This document shows, piece by piece, positions 36,278 through 43,872 of a stretch of DNA of 64,000 bases. Each line of letters opens with the position of its first letter. The stretch's first letter is position 1. Source of the stretch: Gammaproteobacteria bacterium (lineage in GTDB: Bacteria; Pseudomonadota; Gammaproteobacteria; DSM-16500); the NCBI GenBank assembly GCA_013286085.1, contig JABDGK010000004.1:1-64000 (forward strand), given 5' to 3'. The translations under genes were made by a program, and so were the position numbers. Under the pieces are notes generated by a model. It was not told the origin of the DNA. It did not search any database and saw nothing but the letters and a program-made list of their open reading frames with translations.

Positions 36278-37144
36278 TTATCGTCTGTTACGTAATTCAT
36301 TCTTGGTAGGCAACATATTGCTGAGCTGCCGTAAAGTATCCAAACTTATTTCATCTGGATTGATGCCTGCTATACAGGTGCAGAATCGATCGGTCATCGT
36401 TGGCGGTGTTATTTTACTATGAGAAGAGCCTCGTAAAAAAACGGGGTTTTCCCCGCCGACACTCATGACATACTTTTTTGCTTCTTGAATCATTAATATC
36501 AATTTCTCACGCGCAGGGATCAACCGGCGCGTAATATTACGCAACGTATCCAGTATCTTGATTTCTTTCGCTCTACTGGTTGAATAGATGATATCAGTCA
36601 TTATTGCTTTGCACTGATCAATAAAAATGTCCTCAGAGCAATTAGCAGGCATGAAATTTTTTGCCTGAAATAAAGAGGGAAATTTAACAGAATCACCGGA
36701 CAATTTTTTTTCTGCTTTTGTATCGCTATCTGCAACCTTTGTCATGTGACTGTCTAATTGAGACGGTAAAGATACTGCAGGCATCGCAGTTTGTGTCATT
36801 GACTGTCGTCGTGATGATACGTGTTGCTCTGGTACCACACCGACTAATTTGATAGTAGCCGGCAACACCAGCTTACCAATCAAAGCACCGCGCTTGGGGA
36901 GCTCTCTTTGTTGTTTCGGCAAAATAGTTTTAGCCAGGTACTCCGTCAAAGCTCTTGCGTTATTTAATAATTTAGCCGGGTACTCCGCCAAAGCTCTTGC
37001 CTTATTTAATTTAGCCGCTGATTGTCTAGCCGCTTTATAAGATTCAGGACTTTCTTCCATTGTCGCAGTAGGCGCCCCAACATCAACGTGAGATGACTTT
37101 CTCGTTGCAGTCGTGAGACTTTTAGAATGACTATTGCGTAGCAT
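36278..37144 (-). CDS. Uncharacterised protein with internal tandem duplication
   Basis: I do not recognise a family. The 288-residue protein is basic, with no signal peptide or membrane helix. A 14-residue unit is duplicated back to back (LNKARALAEYPAKL then LNNARALTEYLAKT), encoded by 42-bp direct repeats at 36931-36972 and 36973-37014. The C-terminal half is helical and ends in Arg residues (NELRNRR). GGAG lies 8 bases before the ATG. It sits on the opposite strand inside a housekeeping run, suggesting a later insertion; a secreted substrate is possible but unsupported. Confidence 0.6.
   Translation of the reverse strand: MLRNSHSKSLTTATRKSSHVDVGAPTATMEESPESYKAARQSAAKLNKARALAEYPAKLLNNARALTEYLAKTILPKQQRELPKRGALIGKLVLPATIKLVGVVPEQHVSSRRQSMTQTAMPAVSLPSQLDSHMTKVADSDTKAEKKLSGDSVKFPSLFQAKNFMPANCSEDIFIDQCKAIMTDIIYSTSRAKEIKILDTLRNITRRLIPAREKLILMIQEAKKYVMSVGGENPVFLRGSSHSKITPPTMTDRFCTCIAGINPDEISLDTLRQLSNMLPTKNELRNRR
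36931..37014 (-). repeat. Two 42-bp tandem repeats inside the gene
   Basis: Two near-identical 42-bp units in frame; differences are a few substitutions, so the duplication is fairly recent or selected. Confidence 0.75.
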
Positions 37145-37340
37145 GAAATGAACTCCTCTTGTTTTGTATCTTGCGTTATTTTTTGTTTATTTTTATCCGG
37201 TTAGGAATAATTTTTTACAGGGCTAGTGTATGGGAAAAACCTTAAGGAATAATTAATAGCTGGGTATATTATGAGCAGAATTGGCTAAAAAGTGATCTGT
37301 TTGTTTTTTACAATGGATTAGAGTGGAATATTGGCATAAC

Positions 37341-37370
37341 AATCGTTGGCATAGGCCTATGCCAACGATT
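37341..37370. repeat. Perfect 30-bp palindrome
   Basis: AATCGTTGGCATAGG followed by its exact reverse complement. It lies 15 bases past the stop of the His-rich gene; it may end that transcript, although no T run follows in that direction. Confidence 0.7.
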
Positions 37371-37384
37371 TTCTCTGGATGAGC

Positions 37385-37783
37385 TTACCAATGATGGCCA
37401 TGGCTATGATGATGGTGGTGCTCTTCGTGATGGTGATGAGGAGCAGGAGCACTGATTACAACAGCAGGTTGTGGGAACATAACTTGATTTGGTTGCTGCG
37501 CATAAAATTGTTGTGGCGGTTGAGCCTGTTGTAATGGTTGCTGATACACAAACGGTTGTGGTTGAACCTGTTGCACTGGTAAAGGTTGTGGATTATATGC
37601 TGGTGGTGGAGCATATGCTGCTGGTTGTTGCTGATAAACAACTGGTGGTGGCGCCGCGACTACGAGTGGCTGTTGGTGATGGTGATGAACTGGCTGGTGG
37701 TGATGGATACCTAAAAGACTATCAACAAGTTGATGTGTCGCAGACTGATGGTTGTTGTGATGCGGGTTATGATGAGGCAACAT
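37385..37783 (-). CDS. His/Pro/Gln-rich low-complexity protein
   Basis: The 132-residue protein has His clusters at both ends (HHHQPVHHHHQQ near the start; HHHHEEHHHHHSHGHHW at the end) and a Pro/Gln/Tyr-rich middle with repeated YQQQP, PPPAYNPQP and YQQPL units. Such His-rich sequences often bind Ni, Zn or Cu, but there is no signal peptide and no recognised domain. GGAG lies 9 bases before the ATG, supporting this strand over the overlapping plus-strand frame. Confidence 0.6.
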   Translation of the reverse strand: MLPHHNPHHNNHQSATHQLVDSLLGIHHHQPVHHHHQQPLVVAAPPPVVYQQQPAAYAPPPAYNPQPLPVQQVQPQPFVYQQPLQQAQPPQQFYAQQPNQVMFPQPAVVISAPAPHHHHEEHHHHHSHGHHW

Positions 37784-37855
37784 ACTTGATTACTCCAAGA
37801 TATTAAAATAAGCGCAAATCATAACATAGCGTTTTGTTTTTGCCAAAATAGGAAA

Positions 37856-37890
37856 GTAGCCCGTATGAAGCGCAGCGTAATACGGGCTAC
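37856..37890. repeat. Short palindromic repeat, GTAGCCCGTA family, copy 1
   Basis: GTAGCCCGTATGAAGCGCAG then CGTAATACGGGCTAC. A second copy lies at 55858-55891. Confidence 0.8.
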
Positions 37891-38033
37891 CTTCCTGATT
37901 ATTTTTCGCGCAAACCCTATTTATCTATGACTTATCCACAAATTTCAGGTAGAATGGCGCCCTCTTTCGTCCTGGTCGCAGGGATAAAAGGGTAAATTAA
38001 TTTAATTTTTATATTTTTTTTGGAGTAACACAT

Positions 38034-38753
38034 ATGTCAGCTATCAAATTCGAACTGGAAGCAGAAGTTCGTAATGATATAGGGAAAGGTGCGAGCCGCC
38101 GCCTACGTCATGCAAACAAGGTTCCAGCAGTTGTTTATGGCGCAGGCCAAACCCCTGTATCGCTAACATTAGATCATAACAAAGTACTCCTTGCGCTTTC
38201 ACATGAAGCGTTTTACTCACATATTTTGACTCTCAAAATCGATCAAAAAGGTGAGCAAGTGATCTTGAAAGACGTTCAGCGCGATCCAGCTAACCCACGC
38301 GTTCATCATATTGATTTCCAACGCATTAGAGCTGACCAAAAACTTCATATGCACGTGCCATTGCACTTCGTGGGTGATGATAAAGCACTAGGCTTGGCAG
38401 AAGGCGGCGTGGTTTATCACGCGGTTACCGATGTGGAAGTATCTTGCTTACCCGCTCACTTGCCAGAGTTCTTGGAAGTCGACACCTCTAAGATGCAATT
38501 AGACGATACCTTGCACTTATCAGACATTAAGCTGCCTAAAGGCGTTGAACTGGTTGCATTCAGCCACGGCGCTGAAGGCCATGACTTGCCGATAGTTTCC
38601 ATCCATAAACCACGCATCATTGAAGAAGAAGTGGCTGTGGTTGATGAAACTGTTGAAGGCGCTGAAGGTGAAGTTGCTGCTGCAGGTACTGACGGTGCAA
38701 CAGACATAAAAGCAGACGCTGCAGAAAAGCCAGCGAAGAAAGCAAAAGAGTAA
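38034..38753 (+). CDS. rplY: Large-subunit ribosomal protein L25 (Ctc/general stress type)
   Basis: L25 binds 5S rRNA. This is the long, two-domain Ctc form (239 residues): the N-terminal L25 domain (about 1-95, RNDIGKGASRRLRHANKVPA) is followed by the C-terminal beta domain (DLPIVSIHKPR at its end) and an acidic Ala/Glu/Lys-rich tail. GGAG precedes the ATG. A possible -10 TAGAAT lies at 37950-37955. Followed by pth as usual. Confidence 0.95.
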   Translation: MSAIKFELEAEVRNDIGKGASRRLRHANKVPAVVYGAGQTPVSLTLDHNKVLLALSHEAFYSHILTLKIDQKGEQVILKDVQRDPANPRVHHIDFQRIRADQKLHMHVPLHFVGDDKALGLAEGGVVYHAVTDVEVSCLPAHLPEFLEVDTSKMQLDDTLHLSDIKLPKGVELVAFSHGAEGHDLPIVSIHKPRIIEEEVAVVDETVEGAEGEVAAAGTDGATDIKADAAEKPAKKAKE

Positions 38754-38787
38754 GCTTTACACGATAATTTTTAGAATAAGATTTTAC

Positions 38788-38821
38788 GTAGGGTGGACAA
38801 AGCACAGCGTGTCCACCCTAC
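38788..38821. repeat. Short palindromic repeat, GTAGGGTGG family, copy 3
   Basis: GTAGGGTGGACAAAGCACAG then CGTGTCCACCCTAC, a nearly perfect hairpin in the rplY-pth gap, extended by ACGT at both ends. Confidence 0.85.
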
Positions 38822-38864
38822 GTAATTTTTTTCGTGTACAGAATATTTTTACGGAGATCGAACT

Positions 38865-39437
38865 ATGTCCGGTATTCTCCTGATCGTTGGATTAGCTAAT
38901 CCGGGTGCCGAGTATGAAAACACTCGACACAATGCGGGAGCATGGTTTGTGTCCGCACTTGCAAATGATGCTGACATTCAATTACGTCACAACCCTAAAT
39001 TTCACGGTTTACATGGCATTGCCAAAGTCAAAGGGCATGAGTGTCATTTACTTATTCCATCAACTTACATGAACCTCAGCGGTCAAGCTATTCAAGCACT
39101 GGCGAACTACTACAAAATTCCACCCAAAGCGATTCTTGTTGCACATGATGAACTGGATCTACCAACGGGAACGATTCGCTTAAAATTTGATGGCGGCCAC
39201 GGTGGCCACAATGGCTTACGTGACACAATTAATCATCTCAGCACAAAAGAATTTTATCGTTTACGCATTGGCATTGGTCGCCCTAGCAATAGTAACGATG
39301 TAGTTGATTACGTTTTATCAACGCCCAAAAAATCCGAACGCACTGAAATTGATAATGCACTGCAAGCAGCTGAAGGTATTTTACCCTTCATCATGAGCGG
39401 TGAATTTCAAAAAGCGATGCAATTTTTACATACATAA
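38865..39437 (+). CDS. pth: Peptidyl-tRNA hydrolase
   Basis: Pth releases tRNA from prematurely dropped peptidyl-tRNA. The 190-residue product has the catalytic His in GAEYENTRHNAGAWFV, the HDELDLPTG motif and GGHGGHNGLRDTI. GGAG precedes the ATG. Between rplY and ychF, as in most gammaproteobacteria. Confidence 0.96.
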   Translation: MSGILLIVGLANPGAEYENTRHNAGAWFVSALANDADIQLRHNPKFHGLHGIAKVKGHECHLLIPSTYMNLSGQAIQALANYYKIPPKAILVAHDELDLPTGTIRLKFDGGHGGHNGLRDTINHLSTKEFYRLRIGIGRPSNSNDVVDYVLSTPKKSERTEIDNALQAAEGILPFIMSGEFQKAMQFLHT

Positions 39438-39464
39438 CGACGAATTTTTAAGAGAACAAAAACC

Positions 39465-40556
39465 ATGGGTATCAAATGCGGAATTGTTGGCTTGCCCAAC
39501 GTAGGCAAGTCTACTTTATTTAACTGTTTAACCAAAGCAGGCGTGGATGCATCAAACTATCCATTCTGCACCATTGAACCCAACGTCGGTGTCGTACCGG
39601 TTCCTGATCCGCGGCTTGATAAACTCGCCGACATTGTCAAACCAGAACGCATTTTACCCACCACCATGGAATTTGTTGATATTGCGGGTCTTGTCGCTGG
39701 CGCTTCCAAAGGCGAAGGCTTGGGCAATAAATTCTTAGCTAACATACGCGAAACGGATGCCATTGCGCATGTCGTGCGTTGTTTTGAAAACGACGACATT
39801 GTCCACGTCGCCGGTAAAGTGTCGCCCAAAGACGATATTGAAATTATCAATACAGAATTAGCACTCGCTGATTTAGAAAGCGTTGACAAAGCCTTGCTTC
39901 GTATTCAAAAACAAGTACGCAGTGGTGATAAAAGTATTCTTGCAGAAGCCAACCTACTCGAGCGCGTTAAAAAACAATTAAACGATGGCTTACCTATTCG
40001 CGGACTGTCACTCAACCATGATGAAAAAGAAAGTTTACGACAGTGGCATTTTCTCACCATCAAACCCACATTATATATTGCGAATGTCAATGAAGATGGC
40101 TTCACAAACAATCCATTCCTAGATCAAGTAAAAACCATCGCAGTGAGTGAAAACGCCAGCGTTGTTGCTGTGTGCGCTGCATTGGAAGCAGAAATTGCCG
40201 AATTAGACAATGCGGAAAAAGCGGAATTTTTAGCGTCTATGAATTTAGATGAACCAGGCCTTGATCGTGTTATTCATGCGGGCTACAAATTATTGGGATT
40301 GGATACCTACTTTACTGCAGGCGTGAAAGAAGTTCGTGCCTGGACAGTTCACACAGGCTCGACTGCACCACAAGCAGCCGGTGTGATTCATACCGATTTT
40401 GAAAAAGGCTTCATCCGTGCTGAAGTGATTGCTTATAACGATTTTATCCAATTCAAAGGTGAACAAGGGGCGAAAGAAGCGGGCAAATGGCGCTTAGAAG
40501 GCAAGGAGTATATCGTTAAGGATGGCGATGTGATGCATTTTCGTTTTAACGTCTAG
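39465..40556 (+). CDS. ychF: Ribosome-binding ATPase YchF
   Basis: YchF is an OBG-family P-loop protein that prefers ATP and binds ribosomes. The 363-residue product has the P loop [15 protein letters not shown], the switch region [20 protein letters not shown], and the TGS-type C-terminus ([20 protein letters not shown] and DVMHFRFNV). It starts 27 bases after pth, a conserved pair. Confidence 0.97.
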   Translation: MGIKCGIVGLPNVGKSTLFNCLTKAGVDASNYPFCTIEPNVGVVPVPDPRLDKLADIVKPERILPTTMEFVDIAGLVAGASKGEGLGNKFLANIRETDAIAHVVRCFENDDIVHVAGKVSPKDDIEIINTELALADLESVDKALLRIQKQVRSGDKSILAEANLLERVKKQLNDGLPIRGLSLNHDEKESLRQWHFLTIKPTLYIANVNEDGFTNNPFLDQVKTIAVSENASVVAVCAALEAEIAELDNAEKAEFLASMNLDEPGLDRVIHAGYKLLGLDTYFTAGVKEVRAWTVHTGSTAPQAAGVIHTDFEKGFIRAEVIAYNDFIQFKGEQGAKEAGKWRLEGKEYIVKDGDVMHFRFNV

Positions 40557-40574
40557 AAACTTAACGAGGAAAAC

Positions 40575-41294
40575 ATGAAAACAAAATTATTGTTAGCAAG
40601 TTGTGTATCATCACTCTGTTTTTCACAAATCAGTTTTGCAGATACCGAAGTCACTTACACCGGCGTCTCACCTGATTCCTATGAAGATAGCCCGCATTAT
40701 ATGACATCCGTGACACCGCCAGCACCACCGGAGAGAACAGAGAGGCCGCATCACAATACGCATTTTTCATTTGGGTTTGGCATTGAAGATAGTCACGCTG
40801 CCTATAGTGCAGACACACCTTATACCACTTATGAAGTCATCCATTCGGGTTATCATCACCATCATCATCGCACACCATTACAATGGCTAGACATGAGCAA
40901 CGGCGAACCCTTGCCTCCTGGCGCAGTCATTGGCGGCCACCAACCCAACCGGCCATATAATCTCTTTATTTGCCGCGGTGAATATGAGGGTGGCATGCAT
41001 CCAGGTAAACTGGTTGCCGGTTACTGTCATATTGGCTGGGATGGTGAAGAAATTTTATTACCTGACTACCAAGTATTAACAAGTCATGTAGCCCTACAAT
41101 GGATACCGGCAAGCTATGGACAAATTCCGATGAATGCTATTGCCGGTGGTTATGAAGAAGATGGCGCACTCTATATTTGCCGAGCACACTATCGTGGCGG
41201 CTATCATCCTGGCAAAGTTGTCGGTCAAAACTGTAACTTTAGTTGGGGCGGTAGAGAAATTGTCACGTCGCATTATCAAGTGTTGACGATGTAG
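40575..41294 (+). CDS. Secreted protein with two DM9 (DUF3421) repeats
   Basis: The 239-residue protein has a signal peptide (cleavage near FADTEV), a linker ending in a His cluster (YHHHHHRT, 93-100), and two DM9-type units (about 104-170 and 175-239). Each has the pattern PGAVIGGH or MNAIAGGY, then ICRGEYEGGMHPGK or ICRAHYRGGYHPGK, then GWDGEE or SWGGRE and YQVLT. DM9 proteins of insects and molluscs bind sugars, so a lectin role outside the cell is possible. GAGGA lies upstream of the ATG, 18 bases after ychF. Confidence 0.75.
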   Translation: MKTKLLLASCVSSLCFSQISFADTEVTYTGVSPDSYEDSPHYMTSVTPPAPPERTERPHHNTHFSFGFGIEDSHAAYSADTPYTTYEVIHSGYHHHHHRTPLQWLDMSNGEPLPPGAVIGGHQPNRPYNLFICRGEYEGGMHPGKLVAGYCHIGWDGEEILLPDYQVLTSHVALQWIPASYGQIPMNAIAGGYEEDGALYICRAHYRGGYHPGKVVGQNCNFSWGGREIVTSHYQVLTM

Positions 41295-41308
41295 AAATCA
41301 AAATAAAT

Positions 41309-41342
41309 GTAGGGTGGACAAAACACAGCGTGTCCACCCTAC
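41309..41342. repeat. Short palindromic repeat, GTAGGGTGG family, copy 4
   Basis: GTAGGGTGGACAAAACACAG then CGTGTCCACCCTAC, just past the DM9 gene; could serve as its terminator. Confidence 0.85.
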
Positions 41343-41457
41343 AGAAGATTCTTTTTTACAATCAAGAGACTGCCTTAAACATCACAAAAAAACGGTGATC
41401 GACTATACTGAAATAAACAACACCACGCCTAAAAGAACTATGACGAGGAGAAATAGT

Positions 41458-42372
41458 ATGAGTCGCCCACGCAACCAATACGCTTTCCCCCAATTCGAAG
41501 GACAAGTTGACGCCGCCATGAAAACGGTTTTTGGCCCATCATTTAAAACTCAGGTTGATACAACTACAACACAAGAAATTCGTGGCAAAAAATACTTTGC
41601 CTGCTATTGCCCAGAGAACGATGCCAAAAAGATTAACGGTATCCCGAATATAATAAGCGATAGACTTGTTTCAAAAGACGCCCATTTCAGGCTTTCCACC
41701 GAAGCTTACTATTATCGATTTTATGTTGAAGAAAATTTCATGGATAATTTAATTCAACAACAAAATCAGCTATCAGCCTCTGCGCAAAGCTATGCAAGTA
41801 GTCAAGGTATGTTTGGGACTGCAGCAGCCGCATCGGCTGGGCCGACTAAAAAAGAAATTGCTGAGGCCTTAGCTACGATATTTAATAACCCATCTTTTAA
41901 AGCTCAAATCCCTGATACAGCCACAAAAAAACTCGCTAATAACAACGATTATTATACCTGCTACTGTCAGCCAAGTCAGGCATCCCAAATTATTGTTAGC
42001 TCAGATGTTCAAATGTCTGGAAACGTAACGCCACCGAGCAATGTACGAGCTAGCTTTACTGTTATGTTTTATGTTGCGAAAAAATATATTGATAATATGA
42101 TCCAGCAAAGTACGGCGGCGCCTGCACTGCCTGTTCTTCAATCCACTGCACCTAGAGGAAAAAACAAAGACCTAACAGGCTTCACCTTTATGACGCCACA
42201 GGATGCGCAACAATTTTCTCAGCTCTTGGCAAATGCGGGTATAAATGGTAGAGATGGAAAACCGCTAACTGTGCAATCAAATAATGTCACCGTCATTGTC
42301 GAAAATACCAATCTGAACATTGCAAAACAATGCTACTCTCTGCCTTCGCCAGCAATGACTTACAAAAAATAA
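41458..42372 (+). CDS. Uncharacterised protein with two internal repeats and a third domain
   Basis: The start is placed at 41458 because GAGGAG lies 7 bases before it; the frame is open further upstream through a palindromic repeat. The 304-residue protein contains two related units (about 12-103 and 131-217). They share an FKxQ-xTTT-like opening, FACYC versus YTCYC, and FYVEENFMDNLIQQ versus FYVAKKYIDNMIQQ. A different C-terminal domain follows (about 238-293, GFTFMTPQDAQQFSQLLANA). There is no signal peptide or membrane helix. I recognise no family; a TATACT at 41404-41409 may be the -10. Confidence 0.6.
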   Translation: MSRPRNQYAFPQFEGQVDAAMKTVFGPSFKTQVDTTTTQEIRGKKYFACYCPENDAKKINGIPNIISDRLVSKDAHFRLSTEAYYYRFYVEENFMDNLIQQQNQLSASAQSYASSQGMFGTAAAASAGPTKKEIAEALATIFNNPSFKAQIPDTATKKLANNNDYYTCYCQPSQASQIIVSSDVQMSGNVTPPSNVRASFTVMFYVAKKYIDNMIQQSTAAPALPVLQSTAPRGKNKDLTGFTFMTPQDAQQFSQLLANAGINGRDGKPLTVQSNNVTVIVENTNLNIAKQCYSLPSPAMTYKK

Positions 42373-42413
42373 TGACCCTCTATCAAGTCAAACACTTTAC
42401 TAATTAACCATGC

Positions 42414-42419
42414 TATAAT
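42414..42419 (+). promoter_or_regulatory. Possible -10 element
   Basis: A perfect TATAAT 58 bases before the next gene's start; the -35 is not clear. Confidence 0.35.
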
Positions 42420-42476
42420 CTATGTGAACCTCTCAACTCCCCATGATAAATTCGACAAAATTTAGGAATGCAGTTT

Positions 42477-43814
42477 ATGCGGATATCTCTCCTAGCTGCT
42501 CGATGTATTAATAAGTTGAGATATTATATCAGTGGCAGTTTTTTATTCCTTTCATTACCTGTTTATGCTGACGAGTTATCTGGCACACTTTCGTCGTCAT
42601 TTGCAGCAATCAAAACAATCTTCCAGCAAAATTATTTTACTTTAATCGCCTTAGAATTATGCCTTCTTGTTTTCTGTTATTACTTCTTAATATGCTTTCG
42701 AGCCAGAAGTCAGTTAAATGATTTCGTCCTCTCGGTTTCAGAGCCGCATATGGCCGTGTCACCATCCATGGCAAGATTCATTATGCAAAATCAATTTGAT
42801 TGTAAAGCGCTAACTGCGGCCATCGTCAGCATGGCAATCAAAGGTGTTTTAAACATTGAAAACAAAAACGGAATTCTTACCCTCGTGCTGAAAGAAAACA
42901 TAGCAAGGCAATATGGGCTTCCTGTCCTCACAAATAATCTGCAAAAAAATTTACGATCAAGTGAGAAAAGTGCTTTTAATATGTTATTTTCTCAACAAAA
43001 CACAGTAACATTTAAAAACCATACTGTTTGGGACAATGCGAGGATAGCATTACAAAGTGATTTATTACATGATGCAGAAACAGGGGGTTTGTATCCGCCG
43101 TTTAAATATTCTATTTTCGGATTTATATTAAGTTTGTTACCGCTGGCTGCTGTTGCAGCGCAATATGTGAATTCCTTAAACACCTTTACTCTCCTTTTTA
43201 TGCTTTTTTCAATTTTGATAACACTATGCAATTTTTTTCTTTATCGGCTAGATATTCCGTATGTTGGATTCGCGCATTGGCTAATGCCCACCGCATTCAG
43301 TATTAAGCTATTATTTGATATCGAGCGGATTTGGCACACCCTCGTCATGGTTCTTGCCGGATCCTGTGCCGTCCTCGCCTGCATCATGGGAGTTTTTTTG
43401 GCACCACCATCTATTACGTTAATATATTGCTTGGTCGCTGCAATCAATATTTTTTTCTATTGTGGATGGCGCAGATTTATTCGCAAAGCTATCTTGGATC
43501 AATTGCAAAGCTCTAAATTACTTCTTGCCAATGCAAATAGAAACCAAGCAAGTCAGTCAGGATCCATCGCATTAACCGCTGAGATATTTGAAAAATATCT
43601 ACCTTATGCGATTGCATTAGATATAGAGCAGGAATGGGGCGATCAGTTTAATCACTTATCGAATTCGCCCAACCAAGATGGTACTCATTTTCATCCCACT
43701 TGGTACGTCGGTAATATCAAGCCTGGCACAACAACAGGCATTTTTGCCAAAGAATTAAGTCAGAATATCACGTCTTGCATTGCGGCCATTTTCCCCTCAA
43801 ATATAGCTTCTTAA
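42477..43814 (+). CDS. DUF2207-type membrane protein lacking the usual N-terminal domain
   Basis: The 445-residue product has an N-terminal signal-like helix, a helix near 60-78 (LIALELCLLVFCYYFLICF), a segment typical of DUF2207 proteins (MARFIMQNQFDCKALTAAIV), then several helices around 225-345 and the C-terminal motif FEKYLPYAIALDIEQEWGD. DUF2207 proteins usually carry an extracellular beta domain first, which is missing here. The ATG at 42477 is preferred because AGGA is 9 bases away; the first ATG at 42468 is too close to it. Function unknown. Confidence 0.65.
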   Translation: MRISLLAARCINKLRYYISGSFLFLSLPVYADELSGTLSSSFAAIKTIFQQNYFTLIALELCLLVFCYYFLICFRARSQLNDFVLSVSEPHMAVSPSMARFIMQNQFDCKALTAAIVSMAIKGVLNIENKNGILTLVLKENIARQYGLPVLTNNLQKNLRSSEKSAFNMLFSQQNTVTFKNHTVWDNARIALQSDLLHDAETGGLYPPFKYSIFGFILSLLPLAAVAAQYVNSLNTFTLLFMLFSILITLCNFFLYRLDIPYVGFAHWLMPTAFSIKLLFDIERIWHTLVMVLAGSCAVLACIMGVFLAPPSITLIYCLVAAINIFFYCGWRRFIRKAILDQLQSSKLLLANANRNQASQSGSIALTAEIFEKYLPYAIALDIEQEWGDQFNHLSNSPNQDGTHFHPTWYVGNIKPGTTTGIFAKELSQNITSCIAAIFPSNIAS

Positions 43815-43872
43815 AAAAACGCAGAACAACTGGATGACTGTTCACCCACATGGATTTTGATTATTCCCATCA

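Noticed and set aside
37489-37806. Plus-strand frame opposite the His-rich gene
   Set aside because: It is a Val-rich shadow of repetitive codons; the minus frame has a ribosome site and a coherent composition.
34324-41342. CRISPR array
   Set aside because: The repeats are few, palindromic, kilobases apart and lack regular spacers; no cas gene is present.
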